A stretch of 64,000 nt of DNA, taken from Rhineura floridana (Eukaryota; Chordata; Lepidosauria; Squamata; Rhineuridae). The notes under the pieces are model-generated. The model was not told the DNA's origin. It worked only from the letters and a program-made list of their open reading frames with translations, and did not search any database. The first letter of the stretch is position 1. Each line of letters opens with the position of its first letter. A program made the translations under genes and the position numbers. The DNA lies in assembly GCF_030035675.1 (NCBI RefSeq), contig NC_084484.1:186498934-186562933 (forward strand), read 5' to 3'. Below are positions 11,205 through 30,426 of this stretch, piece by piece.

Positions 11205-11770
11205 TGGGCTGCATCCACACCATACATTTGAAGCACGTTTATAGCACTTTATGTGGTCATGATGTACCCAAAAGAATCCTGGGAAGTGCAGCTTAAGGGG
11301 CCTAAGAGTTATTTATTTATTGCACTTGTATACAGCCCCATAGCCGAAGCTCTCTGGGTGGTTTTACAGCAATCAAAAACATTAAAACAAATATACAATC
11401 TAAAACATATTTTAAAAACAATTTAAAACACAATTTTAAAATTCAAAACAATTTAAAAACAATTTAAAAACACATGCTAAAATGCCTGGGAGAAGAGGAA
11501 AGTCTTGACCTGGTGCCGAAAAGATAATAGTGTTGGCGCCAAGCACACCTCATCAGGGAGATCATTCCATAATTGGGGGGCCACCACTGAGAAGGCCCTC
11601 TCCCTTGTTGCCATTCTCCGAGCTTCCCTCTGAGTAGGCACCCGGAGGAGGGCCTTTGATCTTGAACATAGTTATTAGCAAACCCCTCACAGAGCTACAA
11701 TTCCCAGCACCTTTACAGTTCCCAGGATTCATTGTGCGGAAGCCATATGCTTTAAATTTGTTGACTGGAG
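11205..11770. mobile_element. MITE type 2, split by an L2 fragment
   Basis: The left part has GCATCCACACCATACATTTG and GAATCCTGGGAAGTGCAG. The right part resumes with CTCACAGAGCTACAATTCCC and CCCAGGATTCATTGTG. The halves are partly inverted copies of each other. An L2 3' end occupies about 11,308-11,665 between them. Confidence 0.65.
11308..11665 (-). mobile_element. L2 LINE 3' fragment inserted in a MITE
   Basis: Plus-strand TTATTTATTGCACTTG, then CTCTCTGGGTGG and A-rich repeats, then the reverse complement of the ORF2 C-terminus (the coding strand reads as in the copy at 43,634-44,068). 5'-truncated. Confidence 0.75.
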
Positions 11771-11904
11771 TGGCCACAGTTGAACAGACTTGGTACAGTA
11801 CAAAAGGAAAAGGGACGCAGGTACACCTTCACCGGCCAAGTTGGTCTCCTTCAGCTAACAGGGTTGCTGGAATTCAAACATGCATGCAGTCATTAGTAGA
11901 ATTA

Positions 11905-12165
11905 GGCTCCATCTGCGGTGTACATTCAAAGCAGTATCACATCTCTTTAAAAAGGCATGGCTTCCCCCAAGAATCCTGGGAGTTCCCCAGAAAGAGGGAA
12001 CTATCAATCCTACTGCCCAGGGAACTCTGAAATTGCAGCTCTGTGGAGGCAAATAAGGGTCTCCCAACAATTCTCTGTGCTCTTAACGACTATTCCCAGG
12101 ATATTTGGGGGAGGGGAAGCCATGACTATTTAAAGTGGTCTGAGACTGCTTTACTGAAGGATGCC
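11905..12165. mobile_element. MITE type 2, near full length
   Basis: An inverted-repeat element. The left half contains GGCATGGCTTCCCCCAAGAA and the right half GGGGAAGCCATGACTATTT. The central part has CCAGGGAACTCTGAAATTGC. Confidence 0.65.
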
Positions 12166-12813
12166 GATAGGGCCATACTCACACCCAGTGCAAACAAAAT
12201 GGCTGTGGTATGCACAGGTTATGGCACAATTGGAAGCAAAGGTGTGGCATTAAGAGACCACCACCAAAATGTCATGGGTGGCAAATCGACCACCAAAAAC
12301 AGTGGTCACGGGCTTGCTTACAATGTGTACGTTACGACGGCTGTAAAGGTGGATGAAGGCTGCAGCAGATAAAAGACTTCCAATCGTCATGGTACCCATG
12401 CCATTGGATCAAAGCCTTTTTCTGTCAAGATTGTTGATCGTTGTGCACCGATCTCCCCACATAAAACAAATTCATGCACAGGCATCTTCCAACCAACTTT
12501 ATTTTGGAAGACGATCTTACTCCGTCATGAGTGATCTCCGGTGGTAGTAGTATTCCTCAGGAAGGATAAATGTTTAAAAGGAGGGGCTTGCATTTTTATG
12601 ACAATCATGTCATGTGGCCACCACACAAAAAAACTTGTGTGCAAGAGCAATACTCTCTCATCAGGAAGCCCCTGGGAGCCGCTCTAATCCTGTCACTGGA
12701 TAGTAAATTTTATGGCGGTATTGTTGGTTGCTCAATGCAGTCCAACATCTGGAGAACTCTGTAGTATTTGGAACTGACTGTTCGCTAGGTATTTTAGTCA
12801 CAGCAACTAAGAG
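12166..12813. other. Unassigned, no gene seen
   Basis: No recognised repeat or exon. Short frames only. Confidence 0.45.
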
Positions 12814-12821
12814 GTCTTCTG

Positions 12822-12938
12822 CAGAGCTTGGAAAAGTTACTTTTTTGAACTACAACTCCCATCAGCCCAATCCAGCAGCCATGCTGGCTGGGGCTGATGG
12901 GAGTTGTAGTTTAAAAAAAGTAACTTTTCCAAGCTCTG
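12822..12938. mobile_element. 117-bp palindromic hAT MITE with 8-bp target duplication
   Basis: An almost perfect palindrome beginning CAGAGCTTGGAAAAG and ending in its reverse complement. It is flanked on both sides by GTCTTCTG (12,814-12,821 and 12,939-12,946), an 8-bp duplication as hAT transposases make. It has no coding capacity. Confidence 0.95.
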
Positions 12939-12946
12939 GTCTTCTG

Positions 12947-13334
12947 GACGGTCCTGTCTGTGCAGTTCAGCTCTGGGTTAAGAGTCTGCCTTGCAAGACA
13001 CAAGAGGGCAAAAAGCAGGCCATCAGTACCTGCCATCTTGTTCCGCTTCACAAGCTGCATGCCACATCAATCCCTCCAGTAGCAAACTCAAGCAATGACC
13101 ACCAACAGGATTAGGGACACTGAGAATCAAGAGGAAGGTATCAAGTATGCTCAGGGCAACTCTGAGGCAATCCAAAAGGGGACAGAAGGGCAGACGGACG
13201 GACATACCCCAATGAGGACGGAGCACGCTCAGCGTACACCAGGCACTAGAGAAGGCTGAGTGGCAGGAAAAAAAATGGGGGGGAGTCAAGTTTGTCCCTT
13301 GAAGCTTAAAATATCCTGGTGGAAGGCATAGGAA
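12947..13334. other. Unassigned, no gene seen
   Basis: No recognised content. Confidence 0.45.
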
Positions 13335-13525
13335 ATTGCCTTACCCAGAGCGAGGCCCTTGGTCCATGTAGCTCAGTACTGCGCACACTGACAGGCAGCA
13401 GCTCTCCAGGATTTCAAGGCAGGGAACATTCCCAGCGCCCTACCCGGAGCTGCCGGATATCAGACCTGGGACTTGCTCCTTGCAAGGCAGATACTCCTGC
13501 CTGGAACGTTGCACAGGAGCACTCC
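13335..13525 (-). repeat. tRNA-derived SINE (type 1), reverse orientation
   Basis: The plus strand shows the reverse of the family: ATTGCCTTACCCAGAGCGAG, then CTGACAGGCAGCAGCTCTCC, then CTTGCAAGGCAGATACTCC. Confidence 0.85.
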
Positions 13526-13777
13526 TGCTAGGGAGAGGGGATCCAGCACAAGCTGCATTTTGCAGCTGCCACTTGTTTGCTTCCTAGTTCTGAGTTTGGA
13601 AAGTTTCACTTTTTAGGCACAGATTAATCCCTCTCCTCTGCCCCCCCTCCCATTCTCCACCTAGTAGTACCACCTATTTGCAGTTAAGCCCTGAGGCTGA
13701 GGCAGTGCTCTTCATCCTTACAGTTAAGGAGAGCAAAGGATTAAGGCACAACAGAAATTGAATTTAAGATCCAGACT

Positions 13778-13783
13778 TTTATT
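13778..13783 (-). terminator. Polyadenylation signal of the folate receptor gene
   Basis: AATAAA on the minus strand, about 300 bp past the stop codon at 14,081. It is the first canonical signal downstream, which predicts a 3'UTR of about 0.3 kb. Inferred, not proven. Confidence 0.6.
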
Positions 13784-14080
13784 CTTTCTTCCAGCCCTGC
13801 ATTTTCAGGTGCACCTCCCCCTTTTAAAAGGGCCAACAGCTCCTTCCTTTCAAGCCTCTGTAAGCTGATGGAGCTTGCAAAGATGATAGGAGCAAATAGA
13901 AGCAGAAGCTGCAACAACCCACAGACACAGTTCTGGGGAAGAAACCTTTTGCAAGCAGCTAGAGAGTTGTTTCCTGGGAACCCGGAGCAAGAGCATCCCA
14001 CCATGATTAGAGCAAGTGGGAAAACGCAGCGCAATTGCACAAGGCCATGAGTCTTGGGGTCAGAGAAGGCCTTGCAAAGT

Positions 14081-22011
<7,931 letters not shown>

Positions 22012-22015
22012 CTCC

Positions 22016-22595
22016 CTGAAAACACAGAGAGAGAGAGAGAGAATCAGCACAAAGAGCTGCCCAAGAATTCACCAGGCTTGTTAAGGCTAGAGAATGCAAC
22101 TTAATGTGAGCTGACTGCAACTCTCAATGAGCTGCTTTGGGATTTGTGAACTGAGCACTTTTGGCCCTAAACATGTAAACTGGTAAAAAGGTGAAGGTGG
22201 GCGATTCCCAGCATGCCCCACTGGTCTCCATTTTCTCAGTCCCATATCTGGAACCCAATAACAGCTTGTCGTGTTACACTCACTCCCCATCCTCCCCCAC
22301 TGACTTTTTAAAATACTTAGCAATGCCACTAGGCAGTAACTCAATAGAAAGTATCCTATTTAGAGTCTAATCATTATCACGCACTAGAGACACTGTTCAA
22401 GGCTTAAGTGGGGGTGGGGGAGAATAAACACATCCGGAGACAGCACTACAGCATTCTGGTATCTTTGTAAAATCTGGATCCAGAGGGTTCCCCCCCCCTT
22501 CATCTACAGATGTAAAATACAAAGCTTTTATGGGCCAACAGACTCCTAAGGCAGATAGCACAACTACTAGTCCTGCATTAAAGGTACAGGTGTCC
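22016..22595. other. Region upstream of FOLR exon 1, no exon located
   Basis: It begins with an (AG)n run that forms the pyrimidine tract of the acceptor on the minus strand. The 5' noncoding exon and promoter of FOLR should lie further right but cannot be placed. Confidence 0.4.
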
Positions 22596-22870
22596 CCGCA
22601 CTTGTAGTGCGAGTCATTTCCAACTCTTAGGGTGATGTCTTGTGACATTTACTAGGCAGGCCGTATATATGGGGTGGGATTGCCAGTTCCTTCCCTGGAC
22701 TTTCTTTACCCCCCAGCGTATGCCGGGTACTCATTTTACCGATCACGGATGGATGGAAGGCTGAGTGGACCTCGACCCCTTTTACCGGAGATTTGACTTC
22801 CTCCTTCCGTTGGAATCAAGCTCTGGCCGTGAGCAGAGCTTCGGCTGCGTTACTGCCGCTTACCACTCTC
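22596..22870 (-). repeat. tRNA-derived SINE (type 3), reverse orientation
   Basis: Plus-strand CCGTATATATGGGGTGGGAT, GGGTACTCATTTTACCGATC and CTTCCGTTGGAATCAAGCTC: the reverse complement of the copy at 15,605-15,905. Confidence 0.85.
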
Positions 22871-22934
22871 CAAGACTAATACAGCTCTAGTTCTCAGCTC
22901 CAATTAAAATGGCAAAAATTCTTCTAGTTATCTC

Positions 22935-23115
22935 TGCCCCATACGACACAGGAAGCTGCCTTGAACCAAAATCAGGCCATTGGTCCTTCTAGCACACCTA
23001 TTCTTCAAGATTTCAGACAGGGAACATTCCCAGGTTTTCCTGGATATGGCAGGGCTTGACTGGGGACCTCGTGAATTTTGCAAAGCATGCACTCGAACAA
23101 TGAGCCACACCCCTT
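22935..23115 (-). repeat. tRNA-derived SINE (type 1), reverse orientation
   Basis: Plus-strand AGGAAGCTGCCTTGAACC, TTCAGACAGGGAACATTCCC and GCAAAGCATGCACTCGAAC. Confidence 0.8.
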
Positions 23116-23524
23116 CCCCATTGCGTACTGCATTCGAATAACTGAAGAGAGGGGTGTTAAGGATCATCCATTCACTTTTTATTACACTTCTGACCATCCA
23201 TCAGATTAGTCATGCAAAACTATACTGCGATCATCACAGCAATAGAGACAGCCATATTCATAACACCACTTTTAAAGAGGAACTAACAGATGCGCAAGAT
23301 CCCATGGCATAGTGCATAGGCGAACACACTGTCACTTTTAGCCAAACACAGTTTGGAACACCACAGGAGCCTGCTTATCAGAAGCAGATGGGTGTACACA
23401 CCTCTAGCAGTAGCAAACCCACCTTTACCAAGGACCTAATGTCTCCAGCCAGATTCCAAACTGCAAAATCAACCCTCTTCGGAGCAGAGCCTCAAGGATA
23501 TACACCCCCAAACCCACAAGCAAG

Positions 23525-23995
23525 TGTTAGGTCCAAACCCAACACGCAAGCTGCCCTGTCTACCCCAACTCGCTTATTACACCCGGGAAGAGTGCAGAGT
23601 TGAGTGCAAATGAACCCACTATCAGAGATCAAGTAACACAAGACAAAAACCTTTGCAAAGGGGACCCAATACTTACAAGCCGAAGCAGGCCAGCATGGGA
23701 ACCTCATTTATTGGTGTTCAAGGGTTTATATAGGCTTATCCCGAAGTTTACAATATCGGGTTCAGTCATAAAATACAAAAGAAGCAATTGCTAACTGTCA
23801 TAGCTTTGGGGCATATGTAAGGAGGTAAAGGGGTACAGGGGGAAGGACAAAGTGGAAACATCAAGACTATCTCTTAGACTCTATGTCTGCATATTTCGCA
23901 TGTCCTTGAGATAAGCACTATGCATGAGCAGACAAAGGCAACTATTGAGGGGAGGCCCAGCTGCAACCGGGCGCCCCCTAAACCAGACACAGACA
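23525..23995 (-). mobile_element. LTR fossil (retrovirus-like), boundaries tentative
   Basis: On the minus strand a CTATATAAA box is followed about 20 bp later by AATAAATGAGG, the usual U3-R layout. The plus-strand ends are TGTTAGGTCC and CACAGACA. No matching flanking duplication was seen, so it may be joined to degraded internal sequence on one side. Old and without a usable frame. Confidence 0.55.
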
Positions 23996-24481
23996 TGGCA
24001 TTATGCAGCTTCCATATCAAAAGGAGTGGTAAAAGTCAAGGATATGAGGGGCATTGGAATAGCGTTTGACATTTCTATGCAAGGCACATTAGTAACAATA
24101 AGCAAGGCCATAAGCATAAACATGATACAGAAATGCATAGTAGGGAAGTTTCCAGCTTAAACCGGCTTTTATTATGCGAGCCACTGGTATGTAGGTAAGG
24201 GTCAGGTCACCAGGAAATAAACCAACATTTTATATCAAAAGTCAAATAAAGGCCACTTTGGTTCTATTTCCCATAAAGCCCAAGCTGGTTTGGATAGGGC
24301 AAGTGAACTATAGTTTACAAGCACTGTGGATTTTGATTTATCCCTAACACAAGCAGACAAGAATACTGTTGTCAAAAGAAGGTCAACCCCAGATAACTGG
24401 AAGGTGCCTTGCAAGCCCCCAACAACTTCAGGAAAATAGCAAAACTGTAAAACAGAGCAGTTGAAGGAATCCCCCTAATTT

Positions 24482-24945
24482 TTATTTATTTATTTATTTA
24501 TTATTTGATTTATATCCTGCCCTTCCTCCGAGCAGGAGCCATGGGCAGCAAACAAAAGCACTAAAAACACTTTAAAACATCATAAAAACAGACCTTAAAA
24601 TACATTAAAACAAAACAACTTTAAAACCATTCTTTAAAAACATCTTGAATAAAAAGGGTTAATAGGAATAAATGTGACACATTTAAATGTTTTTTCTTTT
24701 CTTTTAATAATGTTATTTGTTATTTAATTTTGAGAATTGCATTATTGTATTTATGCTTTATGATGTGTTATATTCGTGTTTTTGTAAGCCGCCTTGAGGG
24801 CCTTTTGGCCATAAGGCGGGATATAAATTTAATAAATAAATAAATAAAATAAATAAAAATATTGTTTATGGGGGAAAAGGTTTAAAAAGCAATTCCAACA
24901 CAGACTGGGATAGGTCTCAACTTAAAAGGCTTGTTGAAAGAGAAA
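24482..24945 (-). mobile_element. L2 LINE 3' end, interrupted by a second L2 tail on the other strand
   Basis: The minus-strand L2 tail (plus-strand TATATCCTGCCCTTCCTCC) runs to about 24,662 and resumes near 24,860 with CAATTCCAACACAGACTGGG. Between lies a plus-strand L2 3' end (CGCCTTGAGGGCCTTTTGGC, then ATAAGGCGGGATATAAATTT and an AATAAATA tail). Confidence 0.75.
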
Positions 24946-25304
24946 AGTGACACCAAATTCATGCAATAATCATGCTGCAAGTTACTGAGTTATTGTACCT
25001 ATCCAAGCTATCATGCCTTTAGCTGCTGCTGCTGCCAAATTTCGTTTTGTAGAGAGCCAAAGAGATGAAATGGTCCTGGCATTTTGAAGGTTAAAACAGG
25101 AATCCAGTTTGACTACATAGCTCACTGACTGGCAGAGCGTGCAGAGGAATAGTCCGCATGTTATGAGGGCCCAGGGACATACATTGCACCCAGCTCTTTG
25201 CAGGATCCCTGTCCACTGTCAAGAGGCAGAGGACAGATTTTGCCCTGAGTGTAGCCTGTCAGTCCTGCCCCCTCCTGAGAAGTGAACAATTAGGATTCTG
25301 GGAA

Positions 25305-25690
25305 GATAGAATATAGGAGGTTGCCTTATATTGAGCCAGGCCATTGATACATCTAGCTCAGTATTGTTTACTCTGACTGGCAGCAGCACTGAGGGGTTTC
25401 AGGCAGGGGGCATTCCCACCTTATCTGAAGATGCTGGATATTGAACCCGGGACCTTCTGCATGCAAGGCAGACGCTCTGCCACTGAGCTATGGAACATAC
25501 AAAGGAACACAGGAAGATGGTTTGTACCAAGTCAGACCATCAGTTCATCTAGTTCAGTAATGTCTACACTGACTGGCAGCAGCTCTCCAAGATTTCAGAG
25601 AAGTCTCTCTCTCAGCCCTACCTAGAGATGCTGGATATTGAATCTGGGGCCTTCTGCATTTAAAGCAAGTGCGCTACCGCTGATCCACCG
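25305..25690 (-). repeat. Two tandem tRNA-derived SINEs (type 1), reverse orientation
   Basis: Each half shows the reverse-strand signature: CTCTGACTGGCAGCAGCACT then CTGCATGCAAGGCAGACGC in the first, CACTGACTGGCAGCAGCTCT then CTGCATTTAAAGCAAGTGC in the second. The junction is at about 25,500. Confidence 0.85.
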
Positions 25691-25799
25691 TTCAGCGCAA
25701 GAAATCCAATGCAAAGCTAAACCATCCTCAAGAAGTGGCTGCCAAGCCTCTGCTTAAAGACCTCTGGCATGGCAAAGCCCACCATCCCTCTAGGCAAGC

Positions 25800-25915
25800 C
25801 TGTAGCCTTGCCACAGCAGTCCATGCATTTGCAACCTCACATATGAACTACTGCAATTCGCTCTTCATGAGGCCGCCCTTGAAAGCAGTCCGGAGACAAC
25901 AGCCCTAGAGTGACT
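25800..25915 (+). mobile_element. L2 LINE ORF2 fragment
   Basis: The plus strand encodes a peptide with NYCNSLFMRPPLKAVRR, matching the DYCN...LP region of L2 ORF2. Short and old. Confidence 0.5.
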
Positions 25916-25984
25916 GCGTTCTACTGCTGTACAAGGTAGCGGAGGTTTATGGCTACGTAATGCCATGAAGTGTATGTTCTAACC

Positions 25985-26332
25985 CAGGGGCTCCCAAACT
26001 GTGGTGCATGGGCCACCAGTGGTGCATGAGCTTCGTTCAGGTGGTCCATACCTTCCTTGCCCACATGAAATATTTATATAATTTTCAATTGCATTTTTTC
26101 ATGCTTCTTTTATTGTATTTTATTACCATTTGAATTCTATAGAATGCAAATAGTAATTCAGTAAAATACAATGTCACAAAAGAAGCAGGAAAAACACAAC
26201 TGAAGATCATACAGCACCTAGCACAGCGCATTAACATTACTACAACAGGCAGAAAAATCGTTAAGTGGTCCACCAAGACCCTCACCAACTCTCAAGTGGT
26301 CTGTGGGGGGGGGGGGAGTTCAGGAACCACCG
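25985..26332. mobile_element. Foldback hAT-like element with 8-bp target duplication
   Basis: Ends CAGGGGCTCCCAAACT and AGTTCAGGAACCACCG. Flanked by TTCTAACC (25,977-25,984) and TTCCAACC (26,333-26,340), 7 of 8 matching. The middle is palindromic (CTTCTTTTATTGTATTTTA against TAAAATACAATG... AAAGAAG). Confidence 0.8.
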
Positions 26333-26340
26333 TTCCAACC

Positions 26341-27150
26341 CAGTGGATGATCAGGCACCTAATAAAAGCAGTGTTGCAGTCCTTAAATCCCCTTCTAGTC
26401 TTTGTCACTAAAGCTAGAGACAGAAAGGCAGCGTGAAGGGTCACCAGGAAGCAATCCAACCCACTCCCTCAGCAGCACCATCCTTTGCAAGCCCACCCCT
26501 TCAAGCCCCCATACCTCACAACAATCTCAGGGCCCTCACAAAACTCACGCTTGAGATCACACCAGGGAAAGATAACCACTGAGCTGGGCCTCATCCACTT
26601 TTGAACCAATGGTACAGGCAGATCCCAAGAGTCTGCCTAAAAGCAGCTCATCCATCCCCTACCTGCACCTACAGCCACTACGGAAGAGAAGCCTGGAAGC
26701 AAGTGACCCTCCCAGCAGGGGAGCTTTAATACCTGAGCCTTGGCGGCTCCACCTGCTGCCTCTTCCACGTGGGCTCCTCACAACAGAGCTAACGAGAGTC
26801 AAGCCTGAGCAGCAGAGCTCATTAAAGCAGCTGGCTTGCTGCTGGGAATGGAGCCGGTTGTCTCTCTACCAAGAAACCAGTTTCAAAGATCAGTGGGGAA
26901 ATCTCCGTCAATGATTGTACAAGACGGACTAAGCCCCCACCCCCCGCAGTGGACTTTTTCCTGCCAAGGGTGTGATGTAAGAGGGGGCAGAGAACACCAC
27001 CTCTGAGATGCCCAAAGATGTCTTCTCAGCTGTGCTGAAACTCCCCTGATGAATGCATTTTCAACATCTGGCTGGGGACCATCCAGTGAAATGGGACCTG
27101 AAGATCCTTCATGCACCTCAATGCTATGCATGTTTCCTAAGGGGAAAAGG
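26341..27150. other. Unassigned, no gene seen
   Basis: Unique-looking. A weak open frame on the plus strand (26,609-26,914) has no recognisable motif. An unseen FOLR 5' exon could lie here, but no sequence feature shows it. Confidence 0.4.
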
Positions 27151-27345
27151 TCATAGAATCGTAGAATAGTAGAGTTGGAAGGGGCCTATAAGGCCATTGA
27201 GTCCAACCCCTTCTCAATGCAAGAATCCAAATCAAAGCATTTCCGACAGATGGCTGTCCAGCTGCCTCCAGTGTCGGACAGCCCACTACCTCTCTAGGTC
27301 ATTGGTTCCATTGTCGTATGGCTCTAACAGGAAGTTTTTCTGAGT
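27151..27345 (-). mobile_element. CR1 LINE 3' fragment
   Basis: Plus-strand TCATAGAATCGTAGAATAGT, GAGTCCAACCCCTTCTCAAT and CAGATGGCTGTCCAGCTGCC. Confidence 0.85.
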
Positions 27346-27404
27346 CCTGAGTACAAGGGGGATTACTCCTAAGAAAACTGTGCAAAGGATTTATTTATTT
27401 CCAT

Positions 27405-27685
27405 TCATTAATTTGGATGGCTTTAAAAGAGAATCAGGCAAATACATGGAGGATGAGGCTATCAGTGGCTACTAGCCACAATGGCTATATTCTACTTCCA
27501 GTGTTGGAGACAGAATGCTTCTGAATGCCATTTGCTGAAAACTGCTGGAAGGGTGCATGCTCTTGCGCTCAGGTCCTGCTTGCAGGCTTCGCATAGTGGG
27601 TCTTGGGTTGGCCACTGCCAGAACAGGGTGCTGGATCAGGTGTGCCACTAGCCTGATCCAGAAGGTTTTTCTTCTGTTCCGATGA
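27405..27685 (+). mobile_element. CR1 LINE 3' fragment
   Basis: It begins in the ORF2 C-terminus (GGATGGCTTTAAAAGAGAAT), continues through TGGCTACTAGCCACAATGGC and ends at CCAGAAGGTTTTTCTTCTG. Same subfamily as the long CR1 at 36 kb. Confidence 0.85.
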
Positions 27686-28444
27686 AATATCTTGAAGTGA
27701 TTTCTCAGTAAAAAGAGGTTTTGCAATAAAAGCAGTTACACAACTTCATATATGGCAACAATTTTTCATGATTTTATTGGATTTTTTGAATATATTACAA
27801 ATGTTAGCATAGGACACAAAATATGCACTTAATGCAAATATTATAAAATGTAACCTAGAACTACGATCAAGGCATCTTTAAGGGTGTTAAATATACAAAT
27901 AATGAAATACCAAGCAAAGAGTGGAGTCAGTCCCAAAAAGAATAAATAAAAAACTCTTGGGGAGAACCAGTCGTATTTATGTTCTATTCACAGAACATAT
28001 GGGAACACTGAGTCCATAATTATTGCCTGGGAGCCTTTTTTTTTTTAGTCAAGAAGCAATTACAACCGTTATAAAACTATTTAAACACATTTTCATATGT
28101 AAAGGAATTTCAAATCCAAGCTGGGATACCAGCTGGGATAAAGGGTTGCTGTCTTAATCAGGGGTGAGGGGGAACATCACATACCCCATTAAGGATGTCA
28201 CTTTAAGCCACTTTCTTTGAAGTTAATTCTCTTGAAAAGATGCATCAGTCTGCATATGTGACTGAAGTATTTGAGGCTTATTTCTGAGTAATCGTGCATG
28301 GAATCTGCTTGGTGTGTGGAAAGGCCTTATGCTAATAAGGTCATGATAAGGACATAACAATAGTCCAACTGCCTTGTCATATCAGGCCAAGGTGCATCTG
28401 GGCCAGTCCTTGATCTTCTGTCTGCCAGCCAGATGCATCTATGA
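27686..28444. other. Unassigned A/T-rich region
   Basis: No recognised exon. A minus-strand AATAAA near 27,770 could mark the end of an unknown transcript or a repeat tail. Confidence 0.35.
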
Positions 28445-28680
28445 CCTGCAGTTGCACTTGCACAAGCAGAGCAATCCTAACCAAGCAGATCCTCTACCAC
28501 TTCTGAGCTCTCCAGCACGGAGTTTATGAGAAACAGATTATTAAATAATGCAGACTAGACCTTTGAGACAAATTATGGGTTCTAATTCCAGGAGGGAGTG
28601 GCTTGCTTATTGCCGAACTGTATGGCTTGCATTAAGGTACTAAAAGCAGGCAGCATTGACTGTAGTCACTGCAGGTCTCC
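28445..28680 (+). repeat. Direct duplication, copy 1
   Basis: It shares GAGCAATCCTAACCAAGCAG, TTCTGAGCTCTCCAGCA and AATTCCAGGAGGGAGTGGCT with 29,133-29,365 in the same order and orientation, with small indels. Confidence 0.85.
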
Positions 28681-28789
28681 CTTTTTATGGAGTTTTATCT
28701 TTAAACCAGATTCAGACTGGATGGCACAGTAGAGGACAGGGCCACCCTAAATGGATGTTATTATTATTGTTTGATCAATATACCACCTG

Positions 28790-29010
28790 AAGACATGATT
28801 CACTAGAAAGACAATAATGCTGGGAAAAACAGAAGGGAGTAGAAAAAGAGGAAGACCAAACAAAAGATGGATTGACTTCATAAAGGAAGCCACAGACCTG
28901 AACTTACAAGATCTGAACAGGGTTGTTTATGACAGATGCTGTTGGAGGTTGCTGATTCATAGGGTCACCATAAGTCGTAATTGACTTGAAGGCACAGAAC
29001 AACAACAATA
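28790..29010 (+). mobile_element. RTE-BovB LINE 3' end
   Basis: It includes the ORF2 end and the diagnostic tail AGGGTCACCATAAGTCG, TTGACTTGAAGGCACAG and ACAACAACAA. It lies between the two copies of the 230-bp duplication. Confidence 0.9.
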
Positions 29011-29132
29011 TACCACCTAGATGCCAAAATGGCTTGTGAGTGGTTTACAGCACAAAAAACCCTGACAAAAAATGATTAAAATAGATTACAATCAAAACAT
29101 TAAAACTTCTTCAGTTAAAATATACAATTGCC

Positions 29133-29365
29133 CATCAACAGCTGCACCTGCACAAGCTGAGCAATCCTAACCAAGCAGATCCTCTACCACTTCTGAGCTC
29201 TCCAGCAGGACGTTTATGAGAAGCAGCTTTCTAAATAATGCAGGTTAGACCTTTGGGCTTTTGAGACAAATTATGGGTTCTAATTCCAGGAGGGAGTGGC
29301 TTGCTTATTGCCAAACTGTGCGGCTTACATTAAGGTGCTACAGCATTGACAGCAGTAATTTTTAT
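29133..29365 (+). repeat. Direct duplication, copy 2
   Basis: Second copy of the segment at 28,445-28,680, about 690 bp downstream. The intervening BovB and L2 pieces are not duplicated. Confidence 0.85.
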
Positions 29366-29904
29366 CACTTGGCAATTTGAAGGACTTTCTCCTGACCATG
29401 GGAGGAATTTGAATTCCTTTTCAAACACAGAAATGAGACACGCCAAGGGAGCTGTTTCATCTGGCTGACTTTGTTTGCTTGCTTGTCACCGAGGAGAGGT
29501 GAGAGGAGAGGAGAGAGGAGAGGCATTCTGCACATGTGTTTGGGTTGCTGTTTTTTAAATTGCTACTTCCCATATTCTATCTGGACCCTGACACTGAAAA
29601 GTGGCAGGCTCAACACACGGTTCAGAAGGGATTGGAGCTCAGGAATGTCTAGCAGTAATAAAAGCGGGCAGGCAGACAAGCTACAGGCTGTGATGAAACA
29701 GGCCGGCACTCTGACCAGGCCGGGGTGGGGGGTGATTTATAGGGAGTGGGGAAGTACAGGTAGGGGAACAGAGCCCATGAACAGAGCCCCATTCCCTGCT
29801 ACCCTCCCCTGAATACAGGGTCCCCCCCCTAACAATTGTATTGGCTGTTGAAAAATGATTTACAAAGAGCTCTCACAACTGAAACCCTCAGCTATCCTGG
29901 GGGT
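29366..29904. other. Unassigned, no gene seen
   Basis: Contains a GAGAGGAGAGG-type purine run near 29,495. No recognised exon. Confidence 0.4.
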
Positions 29905-30194
29905 TAGGGTTGCCAGGTTCCTGGCCTGAGACTGATCCTGTATCTTTAGGAAAAGATAAAGTCAGCCAAGTGCAGGTGTTCTTGCAACCCTGTAATGGGA
30001 AAAACCACAAGATGAAAGTCTCCCCTCTGCACAACTTTTAAAGATACAAAAGACCTCTTGGTTGCCAGGCCCAGCCTCCAAGAGGTCTTCTGTATCCTTA
30101 AAAGTTGTGCAGGGGGAAGGGAGAATTCCACCTTGTGGTTTTTCCCATTACAGGGTTGCAAGAACACCTGCACTTGGCTGACTTTCTCTTCTCC
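29905..30194. mobile_element. Palindromic MITE with TA target site, left part (rest at 35,749-35,789)
   Basis: It opens TAGGGTTGCCAGGTTC. Its halves are inverted copies (CAAGTGCAGGTGTTCTTGCA at about 29,970 against TGCAAGAACACCTGCACTTG at about 30,157). The family's terminal segment, ending GGCAACCCTA, appears at 35,789, so the element is split by about 5.55 kb of later insertions. A 5'-truncated relative at 51,470-51,669 keeps the undisturbed right side. Confidence 0.85.
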
Positions 30195-30426
30195 TATGAA
30201 GTCAGAGACGTTATAAGGGAAGAATGCATAAAGACAATACCTCTAGTTAAAAAGAGAGAAAGACCTCAATGGATGACTGAAGAAACTCTTCAAATGGTTA
30301 AAGAGAGAAGGAAAGCAAAAGCAAAAGGAGATAGAAACACCGTCAGAACCCTAAATGCAACAATACAGCGACTAGTACGTAGGGACAAAGAGAACTATTA
30401 CAAGTTATTGTACAGAAGTAGAAGAG

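Noticed and set aside
26609-26914. A 101-codon open frame as a possible gene or FOLR 5' exon
   Set aside because: No motif, no matching splice sites found, and on the wrong strand for FOLR.
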